This document shows, piece after piece, positions 52,006-60,489 of a DNA stretch of 64,000 nucleotides. Position numbers and translations under genes: made by a program. The first letter of the stretch is position 1, and each line of letters opens with the position of its first letter. The notes under the pieces were generated by a model that did no database searches, was not told the origin of the DNA, and saw nothing but the letters and a program-made list of their open reading frames with translations. The DNA is from Frischella perrara (GTDB taxonomy: Bacteria > Pseudomonadota > Gammaproteobacteria > Enterobacterales > Orbaceae), in assembly GCF_000807275.1 (NCBI RefSeq), contig NZ_CP009056.1, forward strand, positions 1,861,192-1,925,191. The letters run 5' to 3'.

Positions 52006-52033
52006 CAAAAACTCCTATTAACCTAAACTAAAA

Positions 52034-52052
52034 GATAATGAGAATTATTATC
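52034..52052. promoter_or_regulatory. Fur box over the sitABCD promoter
   Basis: GATAATGAGAATTATTATC matches the 19-base Fur consensus GATAATGATAATCATTATC at 17 positions. It covers the predicted -10 box of the sit promoter, a position that gives iron-dependent repression. Confidence 0.85.
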
Positions 52053-52072
52053 GTTTAAGTAGCAAAAGTCAA
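52044..52072 (-). promoter_or_regulatory. sitABCD promoter
   Basis: On the minus strand, -35 TTGACT (52067–52072) and -10 AATAAT (52044–52049) have a 17-base spacer, each five of six matches to the sigma-70 consensus. It lies about 40 bases before the sitA ATG. Confidence 0.65.
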
Positions 52073-52335
52073 TTTTTAAATTACATTATTATTATTTACT
52101 AAATAAATTAAATTTAAATCTATCTATGAAATAGGTATTTACGTCAAATAACTTATTGTTTAATTATGATTTATTTAAATAAATTTAAATATAATTACAT
52201 AATTTTATTTAATTAAAAATTATTTAGATGAGAATTTCTACGACAAAAATAGCTATTTTAATGGCAAGATGTGATCAAAATATGGCAATTAGTGACTAAA
52301 ATGTGCATATTAATTGTCATAGAATTTAATTAAAC

Positions 52336-52365
52336 AAGCGTTAGAAGCTAGAGTTTCTAACGCTT
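52336..52365 (-). terminator. Terminator overlapping the end of tusA
   Basis: Perfect 11-bp stem AAGCGTTAGAA / TTCTAACGCTT with an 8-base loop. One arm includes the last tusA codons and the TAG stop. The minus strand continues TTGTTTAATTA. Confidence 0.6.
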
Positions 52366-52593
52366 TTTAATCCAATAATGAAATGGTTTTTGTTCTGTTT
52401 GAGCTTCAATTAGCTGATGCTCCATATGTCGGCAGAATCCTGGAATATCACGCACAGTTGCGGGATCATCAGCAATAATATGTAAAACCTGTCCGCTATC
52501 TATCTCACGAATAGTTTTACGCACTAACATAATTGGTTCTGGGCAACGCAGACCTAATGTATCAAGTTCTTTATCAGCGTGTATTTTATTCAT
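52357..52593 (-). CDS. tusA: Sulfur carrier protein TusA
   Basis: 78 residues, a single TusA/SirA domain. The active-site motif [14 protein letters not shown] carries the persulfide Cys17. TusA takes sulfur from IscS and passes it to TusBCD for 2-thiouridine in tRNA. It overlaps the 3' end of yigL by eight bases, so the two are co-transcribed. The stop codon lies inside the arm of the transcription terminator. Confidence 0.95.
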   Translation of the reverse strand: MNKIHADKELDTLGLRCPEPIMLVRKTIREIDSGQVLHIIADDPATVRDIPGFCRHMEHQLIEAQTEQKPFHYWIKKR

Positions 52594-53398
52594 TGAAAAA
52601 TAATTTATTTAAATAATGAGGAACAGCATCATCAGCATTTGAGCCAATAATTTCAATTTCTGGTAACGATTGTTTTAGTTCTGCACTTGCATTTTGCATA
52701 ATGCAACCTTTACCGGCCATTGATAACATTTCAAAATCATTCATGCCATCACCAAAAGCAATACTATCTTGCAATGTATAACCCAATTTTTTTACTACAG
52801 CGTCAAGTGCACTACCTTTTGAAACATTAGCATCCATGATTTCTAAACAATTTAAAGATGAAAATGCCATCGAAATATTGTTACCATAGCGTTCAAATAA
52901 TCTATTTTTCAATTCAACTAAATGAGTATGGAGTGAATCATCCTTAGTCGTAAAATAGATTTTTGCAATATCATCACTAGCAAAATCAATTGGTTCAAAT
53001 AACCGATAATGGAATTGTGTTTCAGTAAAAAACTCAAGTGAAAAAGGATCTTCTTTATTAATTAACCACTCATCACCACGATAAATATGGGTATAAACTA
53101 ATGGATCATCCATTGCAATTTGAGCAATTTCATAGGCAATTTTAGGTTGTAAACTTTTACTAACAATCAAATTCCCTTTACTATCATGAACTCTTGCGCC
53201 ATTCGATGTAATCATATAAGCATCTATATCCATATTTTCTCGCATTTGCGCAACATCAATATGATGTCTGCCTGTCGCAAAGATAAAATGAACATCTTGT
53301 TTTCTTAATCTTTGTAAAGTTTGTTTAGTATAAGCTGAAAGATTGTGATCGGGGGTTAGCAAAGTACCATCAAGATCGGAAGCAACAACGCGGAACAT
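52586..53398 (-). CDS. yigL: YigL-type HAD phosphatase (pyridoxal phosphate phosphatase)
   Basis: 270 residues. Cof-type HAD hydrolase: DLDGTLL gives nucleophile Asp8 and Asp10, the Lys is in KGSALDAV, and [10 protein letters not shown] supplies the metal aspartates. The wording ([47 protein letters not shown]) is that of E. coli YigL, which dephosphorylates pyridoxal phosphate and some sugar phosphates. First gene of a yigL–tusA pair. Confidence 0.9.
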   Translation of the reverse strand: MFRVVASDLDGTLLTPDHNLSAYTKQTLQRLRKQDVHFIFATGRHHIDVAQMRENMDIDAYMITSNGARVHDSKGNLIVSKSLQPKIAYEIAQIAMDDPLVYTHIYRGDEWLINKEDPFSLEFFTETQFHYRLFEPIDFASDDIAKIYFTTKDDSLHTHLVELKNRLFERYGNNISMAFSSLNCLEIMDANVSKGSALDAVVKKLGYTLQDSIAFGDGMNDFEMLSMAGKGCIMQNASAELKQSLPEIEIIGSNADDAVPHYLNKLFFNE

Positions 53399-53547
53399 AA
53401 TTAACTCGTTATTATAAATTTGAATGCCTATTATTATATACTAACACCCATTACCATAAAAGCCTATTTAGCACTCAATGAGAAGAGTATTGCCGATCAT
53501 TAAAATTGATTTATATTTAATGCCATTCAACATTATCAATAGTAATT

Positions 53548-54816
53548 TTAATATACTAACTGTGGAGTAATAAAAATCACAAGCTCTCTTTTCTGCCATT
53601 GCTTTCCCTTATATTTAAAAAAATTACCAATTACCGGGATCTGACTTATCCCAGGCACAGCTTGTTGATTTTGTTGCTGACTTTGTTCAAATATACCACC
53701 AAGAATTAATGTTTCACCATTATTAACCAAAACCCGAGTATGAATTTCTTGGGTATTGATTGCTAAAGCTTCCCCACCATCACCGCGTTTAATTGCTCTT
53801 CCTGCCGTATTTTGGGTAATTATAAGATCTAACTCCAGTTGATTATTTGTTAACACTCGTGGTGTTACCTCCAATCCTAATACAGCTTGCTTAAACTCGA
53901 TTGCTGTTGCACCATTATTGTCGTTAGATACTTCATAGGGAATTTCTGTTCCTTGTTTAATATAAGCTGTATGCTGATGTGATGTTAACAAATTAGGGCT
54001 TGCGATAATTTCTAATTGATTTTCAGCTTCTAAAGCTGTTAATTCTAAATTTAATAAATTATTAGCGCGTTTAGCTAAATTAAAACCTAACGTAGTTGTT
54101 GCATTAGCCACACTATTATTAATATCTAATTGTTCTAAAAATTGTGATTTATTTTTTGTATAAGCCCACTTGATACCAAGTTCATCAGCACTTTCATTAC
54201 TCATTGTTACAATATGTGCAGCTATATGAATTTGAGGTATAGGTTGATCTAATTGTTCAATGAGTTCTTTTACTTTTTTATGATTTTTTTCAATATCATA
54301 AATTATTAATTTTTGCGTTCTATCATCAATGACTATCTTACCGCGATCAGACAATAAGTTATGTTCGTTTAGTATTTCCATTATAGCTTTAGCCTCTGCA
54401 TGACTAATATTAATTGATGAATAAACAAGTGGTAATTTTAATTCATCGCCTTTTTGTTGCTGATAGAGTTGTTCTTGTAGAATTTTAGGGTCTGTGGGCA
54501 GGCTAATAATTAAAAAATTATCTTCAATTCTATAATGCAATTGCGCTGATTGAGTAATGACTGTTAATGCGTCCTTCCATTTAACATTATTTAATTTAAC
54601 GGTTTGTATATGGTTAATCTTATCCTGTAAAACTAAGTTTAATTGATTATGATCGGCTAGTGTTTGTAAGATAAGGCTAGTCTCTGTTTGATAAAAATTT
54701 AGTGATATACGGTTTTCAACTATCTTTTCAGAACCAAAACAATAAATTGATATGAAAAATATTAATAACATCAAAATTATCTTGGGTGTTTGCAAATGAG
54801 ATGATATATATTTCAT
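53548..54816 (-). CDS. hofQ: HofQ/ComE-type secretin for DNA uptake
   Basis: 422 residues with an N-terminal signal segment (about 11–28). A short STN-like domain (AILQTLADHNQLNLVLQ region) and one secretin N domain (IVIDDRTQKLIIYDI) lead into the C-terminal secretin beta-domain. This ends with VPGISQIPVIGNFFKYKGK and ELVIFITPQLV. The length equals the HofQ/ComE class (~410–450) rather than full PilQ (~600–700). It forms the outer-membrane pore through which DNA enters in type IV pilus-like competence. Last gene of the hof operon. Confidence 0.92.
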   Translation of the reverse strand: MKYISSHLQTPKIILMLLIFFISIYCFGSEKIVENRISLNFYQTETSLILQTLADHNQLNLVLQDKINHIQTVKLNNVKWKDALTVITQSAQLHYRIEDNFLIISLPTDPKILQEQLYQQQKGDELKLPLVYSSINISHAEAKAIMEILNEHNLLSDRGKIVIDDRTQKLIIYDIEKNHKKVKELIEQLDQPIPQIHIAAHIVTMSNESADELGIKWAYTKNKSQFLEQLDINNSVANATTTLGFNLAKRANNLLNLELTALEAENQLEIIASPNLLTSHQHTAYIKQGTEIPYEVSNDNNGATAIEFKQAVLGLEVTPRVLTNNQLELDLIITQNTAGRAIKRGDGGEALAINTQEIHTRVLVNNGETLILGGIFEQSQQQNQQAVPGISQIPVIGNFFKYKGKQWQKRELVIFITPQLVY

Positions 54817-54817
54817 A

Positions 54818-55201
54818 TTATTCTCCTTGCAATTTAATTATCGTAACCAGTTGTTTACGACAATACATAGGTAATTCAGCCTTCCAGTGAATTTCATTGG
54901 GTGATAGTTTGTTGATCTGCCAAGGTAAAAATTCAAGAGGGTTATTAATGGTAGAAATAGCCAACCAAGTTTTAGTTTTAGAAGATTGAAGAAAAATCTT
55001 CATACTGTTCCCCATATCATGATCCGCTATATATCCTCGAAATTGCCACAGACTTAATTGTGAGATTAATTGCGATTCTAAATCTGCGCATGGCACATAT
55101 TTTGGAACAGCAAAAGGATCATTTAACAAGGTTATTATCTTTTGTTCTGACTGAGCCAATGTTGAAATTACCATTAATATTAATAAAAGATATTTATTCA
55201 T
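54818..55201 (-). CDS. hofP: HofP-like (PilP-type) protein
   Basis: 127 residues with an N-terminal signal segment. NDPFAVPK matches the (R/N)DPF motif near the start of PilP-family proteins, and the two cysteines at 38 and ~117 could form a disulfide. Identification rests mainly on size and on its place between the PilO-like gene and the secretin gene, as in hofMNOPQ/comABCDE. It would link the inner-membrane PilN/PilO-like complex to the secretin. It overlaps the preceding gene by eight bases and ends one base before hofQ. Confidence 0.7.
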   Translation of the reverse strand: MNKYLLLILMVISTLAQSEQKIITLLNDPFAVPKYVPCADLESQLISQLSLWQFRGYIADHDMGNSMKIFLQSSKTKTWLAISTINNPLEFLPWQINKLSPNEIHWKAELPMYCRKQLVTIIKLQGE

Positions 55202-55733
55202 GAAATACCTGCTGATGTTTACATGACAAACCTAAAAGAAAAAATAATTTGTTGTCATCTCTTGTAATGAATAACATGTCTATTTGCGGAGAAATACTTT
55301 GGTGATTGAGTTGTTGTAAAAAAAGAAAAAAGTCATTGAAAGTACCTGAAAAATTAAAATGGTAACGTGATATTTCTGCCATATTCTCTTTTGAAAATTC
55401 TACCAATCTAAGATTGCTTTCAATTAATGTATTAGCAAAAATATCTTTGTCTTGGAAAGAAAATGACGTTAACTCACTTAGTTGATTATTAAGTAACTTA
55501 TTCTCCTCCAATATTAAAGATATTGATGGGAAATTAGCAATTTGCTGTTCTACTAATTCAATATTTTGTATTAACGTTTGGCTATCTATTATTTTTTGCT
55601 GTAATTTATCGGATATAGGCATTATCCATATGAATATGATTGCCCAGATCACTGGTATTAATATTCCTACTATAGTGCTATATCGAATTAAATAAGACTG
55701 ATAGAGCCAATGGTCCAATTTTTCTAAATACAT
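55194..55733 (-). CDS. hofO: HofO-like (PilO-type) membrane protein
   Basis: 179 residues: a short cytoplasmic start, one membrane helix (about 20–40), a coiled-coil stretch (42–90) and a small alpha/beta domain with YHFNFSGTFNDFFLFLQQL, typical of PilO-type proteins. It lies three bases after the PilM/N fusion gene and overlaps hofP. Sequence similarity to E. coli HofO is weak to the eye; order and topology give the call. Confidence 0.72.
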   Translation of the reverse strand: MYLEKLDHWLYQSYLIRYSTIVGILIPVIWAIIFIWIMPISDKLQQKIIDSQTLIQNIELVEQQIANFPSISLILEENKLLNNQLSELTSFSFQDKDIFANTLIESNLRLVEFSKENMAEISRYHFNFSGTFNDFFLFLQQLNHQSISPQIDMLFITRDDNKLFFLLGLSCKHQQVFHE

Positions 55734-55736
55734 ATC

Positions 55737-56798
55737 TTAGTCATCCAATCTATCTGTATGCTTTAATTGAACAACAAGATTAAACTGGAGCTGCTCATCT
55801 TGTTTTTTAATCGAAATAATCTTACAACTTAATATCGATTCAAGCTGATTCATATGATCGACAAATAACAAAATATCATCATATAAAAAACTACTTCCAT
55901 TAATATTCATTTCATCGTTCTGATATTGCAGATTATTTAACCAAATTTTATTTGAAACGTTGATGGACAAACTCTCTAATATTCTGATAATCGTTTGATA
56001 AATTTGTTTAACTTCTTGTTGTTGATCTTGTAATGTTTTTAACTGATTGTTCTTATGAGTTAACTCGTTCAATTGCATCAGTTTTGATTTTACTTGTGAA
56101 TGATAATTTTCTAAATTTTCATTGGCTATAATTTGCTGATTAAGCTTTTGCATACTAAATGTAATTATTATCGTGGTGACTATGATTAATATGATTACCA
56201 TACCACTTATAAAAATAATGAGATTTCTTCTTTTATTCCTTCTTTGTTTATCTCGCCAAGGTAATAAATTAATACCCGTAATAGCAGTCATTTCTGCAAT
56301 GCCATTAATATCGATTTGCTGTTCATTAACTTGATTAATTAGTATTTCAGGCAATCCAATAAAATCAATTTGCCAAGTTAGCAAATTCGTCATGGGCTGG
56401 AGTTCTTTTATTTGATAAGCATAAACGGCTAACTGTTTTGTTGTCTCATTAGTTGGTGGATTGTCTTCCACTAAAAAATCATATGCTAATGTGTCTTCGC
56501 TTGCGAATAAACTAACAAGGTGATGTTTTACATAATTATCAATTTCATAGGGCATTAACGATATATTAGGAATGGGTAGATATGCCTTATTTAATAAATT
56601 ATCTAATAAAATTATCCGACAAGTTATTTTTGATTTAACACTTGTTATTGTTTTTCGAAGAAAAAAAGCCAAATCATCAACTAAATTATCATCAAGTTTA
56701 AAATTTTGTTTAGTTAAAATGGATATTTTCCGAAGTTTATTCTTTCCAATATAACATTGGAGCATGTTTTTTTTCAGAAATAGCGTGACAATGTACAA
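55737..56798 (-). CDS. hofN: Fused HofM (PilM-like fragment)–HofN (PilN-like) protein
   Basis: 353 residues. Residues 1 to about 170 resemble only the first part of HofM/PilM. Residues 172–353 are a complete PilN-like protein: the INLLPWR motif at 176–182, one helix at 193–213, a coiled coil, and a periplasmic ferredoxin-like domain (KIWLNNLQYQNDEMNINGSS). In E. coli and Haemophilus these are two genes, and PilM binds the INLLPWR peptide of PilN. Here the actin-like C-terminal half of PilM is missing and the pieces are joined in frame. The start is TTG at 56798; an ATG 11 codons later lacks a binding site and would cut the first strand. First gene of the operon. Confidence 0.75.
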   Translation of the reverse strand: MYIVTLFLKKNMLQCYIGKNKLRKISILTKQNFKLDDNLVDDLAFFLRKTITSVKSKITCRIILLDNLLNKAYLPIPNISLMPYEIDNYVKHHLVSLFASEDTLAYDFLVEDNPPTNETTKQLAVYAYQIKELQPMTNLLTWQIDFIGLPEILINQVNEQQIDINGIAEMTAITGINLLPWRDKQRRNKRRNLIIFISGMVIILIIVTTIIITFSMQKLNQQIIANENLENYHSQVKSKLMQLNELTHKNNQLKTLQDQQQEVKQIYQTIIRILESLSINVSNKIWLNNLQYQNDEMNINGSSFLYDDILLFVDHMNQLESILSCKIISIKKQDEQLQFNLVVQLKHTDRLDD

Positions 56799-56875
56799 AT
56801 TTCAATCTCTCGCAACAAATTATTTATTAATAATTATTTAATAATTTATGGCTCTGAATCTTGGAAAAAAGTTAA

Positions 56876-56897
56876 TTTTGCGAAACACTAAACAAAA
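56876..56897. promoter_or_regulatory. CRP-S (competence) site candidate upstream of hof operon
   Basis: The left half TTTTGCGA matches the CRP-S consensus TTTTGCGA-N6-TCGCAAAA exactly. The right half AAACAAAA matches five of eight. Its centre is about 88 bases upstream of the hof start codon, as expected for Sxy/CRP-dependent competence promoters. The weak right half keeps confidence modest. Confidence 0.4.
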
Positions 56898-56952
56898 TAT
56901 GTTTAAATTTACAACGGAAGAATGATTATTACAAAAAAACTTAAAAAAAGTG

Positions 56953-56980
56953 TTGACTGATAGGTAACTATCCTTATAAT
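56953..56980 (+). promoter_or_regulatory. Strong sigma-70 promoter of the tRNA operon
   Basis: TTGACT at 56953–56958 and a perfect TATAAT at 56975–56980, spacer 16 bases, followed by GC, 18 bases before the first tRNA-Val. Confidence 0.85.
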
Positions 56981-56997
56981 GCTTTTTCACACGGTCA

Positions 56998-57073
56998 GGG
57001 TGATTAGCTCAGTTGGGAGAGCACCTCCCTTACAAGGAGGGGGTCACTGGTTCGAACCCGGTATCACCCACCA
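56998..57073 (+). tRNA. tRNA-Val (UAC), copy 1
   Basis: 76 bases with encoded CCA. Acceptor GGGTGAT / ATCACCC, D-arm GCTC...GAGC, anticodon arm CCTCC-CTTACAA-GGAGG with anticodon TAC, T-loop TTCGAAC. Close to E. coli tRNA-Val(UAC). First gene of a three-tRNA transcript. Confidence 0.98.
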
Positions 57074-57112
57074 ATTCTAACCGTGTAATTCTAAATTCAT
57101 TTTTGAATTTTG

Positions 57113-57188
57113 GGGTGATTAGCTCAGTTGGGAGAGCACCTCCCTTACAAGGAGGGGGTCACTGGTTCGAACCCGGTATCACCCACCA
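57113..57188 (+). tRNA. tRNA-Val (UAC), copy 2
   Basis: 76 bases, identical to copy 1, separated from it by 39 bases. Same folding and anticodon TAC. It is a tandem duplication in the same transcript. Confidence 0.98.
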
Positions 57189-57198
57189 TCTTTAAGAT

Positions 57199-57274
57199 GG
57201 GTCGTTAGCTCAGTCGGTAGAGCAGCGGACTTTTAATCCGTTGGTCGAAGGTTCGAATCCTTCACGACCCACCA
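57199..57274 (+). tRNA. tRNA-Lys (UUU)
   Basis: 76 bases with encoded CCA. Acceptor GGGTCGT / ACGACCC, anticodon arm CGGAC-TTTTAAT-CCG with anticodon TTT, T-arm AAGGTTCGAATCCTT. It lies ten bases after tRNA-Val copy 2. The Val–Lys grouping is common in gammaproteobacteria. Confidence 0.98.
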
Positions 57275-57686
57275 CTTTTACCTCATTTTTTAAATATCAT
57301 TAATTGCACTTTTCTATTATATTTCTCTTATAACTATCTATATCAATAAATAATATAAATCATAAAGACACGCTTTTAATATTTTTCATTTAATACTTTT
57401 TACACATTAAATTAGACAAGGTTATTTGTCTCTAAAAACGATAGCAAATTGCAAATAATTAGATGCGCTATCACAATATATATCACGTTCATGAAATACC
57501 TCTAAAAATCTATTTTTTCGCAAAACAGCGCATTGATTAGGTCATTTGAAATAAATAAGGAGCACGTCAGAATGAACTGAGCGGCTCCCTGATTTAGACA
57601 TAGTCTGTTTTAGCAGAATATCAATTAGTTATAGAATCAAATGGCGATTAACCTTATGAACGCCATGTTTCTAATTATCATAAATA
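57275..57686. other. Intergenic region between tRNA operon and nupG
   Basis: About 410 bases. A T-run (about 57283–57295) follows tRNA-Lys. An imperfect hairpin (57559–57588; ends GGAGC / GCTCC and TCAG / CTGA) lies on the side of the nupG stop. No integrase, att-like duplication of the tRNA end, or gene was seen. Confidence 0.4.
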
Positions 57687-58928
57687 TTATGATGCTTTTT
57701 TTGACTTTTTATTTTTATCTGGGTAAATGAAATAAAACAATATGGCTAATGCTAACGAATATCCAGCAAAGACCAACCAAATTGAATGCCAATTTTTTAC
57801 ACCTTCGATAGTAAAATAATCTACTACTTCACCACTAAATAGCATCCCAAAATAAAGTCCAAAGCCATTAACCATTGTCATAAATAGTCCTTGAGCACTA
57901 GCTCGTATTTTAGGCGGAACTTCTTTTTCAATAAATACAGAACCAGAAATGTTGAAGAAATCAAACGCACAACCATAAATAATCATTGATAGCATAAGTA
58001 AAACACAGCCGACAGGCGATGGATCACCAAACGCAAATAATCCAAAACGTAGAGTCCAAGCTAACATTGATATTAGCATGATGATACGTATACCAAAACG
58101 TTTAAGGAAAAATGGAATTGTTAAGATAAAAGCGAATTCTGAAATTTGTGATAACGACAATAAAATAGCTGGATATTCTACAACGAGACTTCCTTTATAA
58201 ACTGGATTTTCTGAAAAATCATGTAAAAATGGATTACCAAAAGTATTTGTGATTTGTAATACTGCTCCTAATAACATGGCAAATAAAAAGAAGATAGCCA
58301 TTTTAGAGGAATTAAATAATGCAAATGCATCTAATCCTAATTTAGATACTAAAGACATTTTGGTTGTAGATTTTGATGTTTCTACTGTTGGTAAAGTCAA
58401 TGCATATAAGGCTAACAATAAAGAACTGGCTGCTGCAATATAAAGTTGCTGATTACTAAGTTCGAGATGTAATAAGCTAATAGTCCACATTGCTAAAATA
58501 AAACCGATTGTGCCACAGGCTCGAATAGGTGGGAATTTCGCAACACTATCTAGTTTATATTTATCTAAGCAATAGTAAGAAATCGAATTTGATAATGATA
58601 ATGTTGGCATAAAGGCTAATGAATTTATTAACATTATCCAGAACATTTCGTTTACTGTTGTAGCACTAGCTGCATAATACAAAGAAATAGCACAAATAAT
58701 ATGACAAAATGCAAATAAGCGATTAGCGGGTATATATTTATCTGCTAACATTCCCAATGGTGCGGGCATGAATACGGATGCTATACCTAAAGAACTATAA
58801 ACCCATCCCACATCAGAACCTGAAAAATCAAGAGTCTTGATCATATAAGATCCTAAGGTGATTAACCAACATCCCCAAATGAAAAACTGTAGAAATGATA
58901 ATGTTTTTAATCGTATCATAATGTTCAT
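57687..58928 (-). CDS. nupG: NupG-type nucleoside:H+ symporter (MFS)
   Basis: 413 residues with 12 predicted helices. The text follows E. coli NupG closely: LSFLQFFIWGCWLITLGSYM, VYSSLGIASVFMPAPLG, FPPIRACGTIGFI, LGLDAFALF, and YGCAFDFFNISGSVFIEKEV. It imports purine and pyrimidine nucleosides with protons. It lies 57 bases after deoD on the same strand, so importer and phosphorylase form a second nucleoside-use operon, in addition to the deo locus 25 kb away. Confidence 0.95.
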   Translation of the reverse strand: MNIMIRLKTLSFLQFFIWGCWLITLGSYMIKTLDFSGSDVGWVYSSLGIASVFMPAPLGMLADKYIPANRLFAFCHIICAISLYYAASATTVNEMFWIMLINSLAFMPTLSLSNSISYYCLDKYKLDSVAKFPPIRACGTIGFILAMWTISLLHLELSNQQLYIAAASSLLLALYALTLPTVETSKSTTKMSLVSKLGLDAFALFNSSKMAIFFLFAMLLGAVLQITNTFGNPFLHDFSENPVYKGSLVVEYPAILLSLSQISEFAFILTIPFFLKRFGIRIIMLISMLAWTLRFGLFAFGDPSPVGCVLLMLSMIIYGCAFDFFNISGSVFIEKEVPPKIRASAQGLFMTMVNGFGLYFGMLFSGEVVDYFTIEGVKNWHSIWLVFAGYSLALAILFYFIYPDKNKKSKKAS

Positions 58929-58985
58929 AAGTAAGGTCTCGTCAAAAAAGCTACTGTTATTAATTGATTTAGTAAATTATTATAC

Positions 58986-59699
58986 TTATTGAGCAAGTAT
59001 AACTGACTCAAGTGCAATAGTTATCATTTCATTAAATGAAAATTGACGTTCTTGCGCACTAAGTTTCTCACCACGACGAATATGATCCGAAACTGTGCAA
59101 ATCGTTAACGCTTTAGCCTGATATTCTGCAGCTAAACCATAAATACCTGCAGCCTCCATTTCAACACCTAAAATGTTATACTTTTCCATTACATCAAATA
59201 ATTCAGGCTGTGGAGTATAAAACAGATCTGTAGAGAATAAGTTACCAACTTTTACCGGAATGTTTTTTAATTTAGCTGCTTGCACAGCATTATGTATTAA
59301 ATCGTAATCAGCAATAGCAGCAAAATCATGGTCCATAAAACGAATACGATTGACTTTTGAATCAGTACAAGCTCCCATACCTATTACGATATCACGTAGG
59401 TTTACATTCTGACTTATTGCACCACAGGAACCGACACGAATAATATTTTTTACACCATATTGAGTAATGAGTTCAGTAGCATATATTGAACATGAAGGAA
59501 TTCCCATGCCATGACCCATAACTGAAATGCGTTTACCTTGGTACTCGCCAGTATAACCTAGCATATTACGGACATTAGTAACTTCATGAAAATTATCTAA
59601 AAAAGTCTCAGCTATAAACTTTGCTCGAAGCGGGTCACCAGGCATAAGAACTGTTTCGGCAAAATCACCAAGATTAGCATTAATATGAGGGGTCGACAT
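58986..59699 (-). CDS. deoD: Purine nucleoside phosphorylase DeoD
   Basis: 237 residues, hexameric PNP type. Motifs are [24 protein letters not shown] at the N-terminus (in part), [38 protein letters not shown] and the catalytic Asp in [10 protein letters not shown]. It splits purine (deoxy)nucleosides with phosphate. In E. coli deoD closes the deoCABD operon; here it is separated and paired with nupG. No clear DeoR operator was found in the 316 bases upstream. Confidence 0.98.
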   Translation of the reverse strand: MSTPHINANLGDFAETVLMPGDPLRAKFIAETFLDNFHEVTNVRNMLGYTGEYQGKRISVMGHGMGIPSCSIYATELITQYGVKNIIRVGSCGAISQNVNLRDIVIGMGACTDSKVNRIRFMDHDFAAIADYDLIHNAVQAAKLKNIPVKVGNLFSTDLFYTPQPELFDVMEKYNILGVEMEAAGIYGLAAEYQAKALTICTVSDHIRRGEKLSAQERQFSFNEMITIALESVILAQ

Positions 59700-60015
59700 A
59701 AAAGCTCCTAATTATTTTATAATTTATTAAATCCGGATAAATTGTAGTATTCCTAACGTATTTTGCATTAGTTTTAATTAAATATGACATAATAAATGCT
59801 AAATTAATACCAATACTAAAATCAGCATTTTAAAAGCGCAAAATAATACGTTCTTGATAACGGCTACAATGATAAAGAAATAGCTCTAATTTGCAAGTAT
59901 CTATATGATTTATATCTATGATTTGTCACTGAGACTTAAATACATATAATCTAAGTGAAGTGAATGAATAAATAGCATCAGATGATTAATCAATCTGATG
60001 CTATTATAAAACAAG
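59700..60015. other. Intergenic region upstream of deoD
   Basis: 316 bases that should carry the deoD promoter at the left end. The right end holds the hairpin of the DUF1090 gene. Nothing else was recognised; no good TGTTA-N6-TAACA operator was seen. Confidence 0.4.
59971..60005 (-). terminator. 13-bp hairpin after the DUF1090 gene
   Basis: Perfect stem AATAGCATCAGAT / ATCTGATGCTATT with a 9-base loop, 10 bases beyond the stop codon, followed on the minus strand by TATTCATTC. It is a likely transcript end. Confidence 0.6.
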
Positions 60016-60429
60016 TTAATGAGACTCTTGTTGCAAAGCTTGATAAAAGTCATTCAATTGATCTTGAGCTTTTTTTAATTCTTTTTCAGCTTTACGTACT
60101 TTTTGTTCTTGTTTACTAATTTTACTGCTAGCTTCACCTTTTAGCTTTGCCTCATGTAAATCAGATTGTTTTTCTTTGAGTTTTGCTAGTTTTTCTTTAA
60201 CTTTGTTTTGATATTTTTCTTTTAATTTATCATTGTCACAATGTGTGGTTACATCATCTAAGGCTTTTTTAAGCCCAGTAAGTTGATGATGATTATTCAT
60301 CTTCTCGGCTATGTTAATTTGATTATTAATAGTTTCTTGTTTACCCAAACAAGTTAAATTGTTAGCATTGGCAAAAAAGCTAAACTGCAGTAATAAAGGT
60401 AATACCCAATAAATCGCTTGTTTTTTCAT
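60016..60429 (-). CDS. DUF1090 family periplasmic protein (YqjC-like)
   Basis: 137 residues from the ATG (MKKQAIYWVLPLL) with AGGGG upstream; an earlier in-frame codon at 60459 would disrupt the signal peptide. A signal peptide (to about SFFANA) precedes a Lys/Glu/Gln-rich helical body with two cysteines (CLGK near 26, CDND near 63). The segment LTGLKKALDDVTTHCDNDKL is typical of DUF1090. It is probably a periplasmic coiled coil; function unknown. It lies 60 bases downstream of coaA but has its own terminator hairpin. Confidence 0.82.
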   Translation of the reverse strand: MKKQAIYWVLPLLLQFSFFANANNLTCLGKQETINNQINIAEKMNNHHQLTGLKKALDDVTTHCDNDKLKEKYQNKVKEKLAKLKEKQSDLHEAKLKGEASSKISKQEQKVRKAEKELKKAQDQLNDFYQALQQESH

Positions 60430-60489
60430 AACACATACACCCCTATTAATAAAATTCAAGGTTGATAAAACGATAATAAACCTCTGATT

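Larger units (their letters stand above)
52006..52356. other. Intergenic region between sitA and tusA
   Basis: 351 bases holding the sit promoter with Fur box near the left end and the tusA terminator hairpin at the right end. The AT-rich middle shows nothing further. Confidence 0.5.

Noticed and set aside
56799-56840. CRP-S site around TCGCAA near 56810
   Set aside because: Only one half-site is present; the opposite half does not match, and the candidate at 56876–56897 is better.
57199-57686. Mobile element integrated at the tRNA-Lys 3' end
   Set aside because: No integrase, no repeated tRNA end, and nupG/deoD housekeeping genes follow.
59700-59800. DeoR operator ahead of deoD
   Set aside because: The nearest resemblance has several mismatches in the half-sites.
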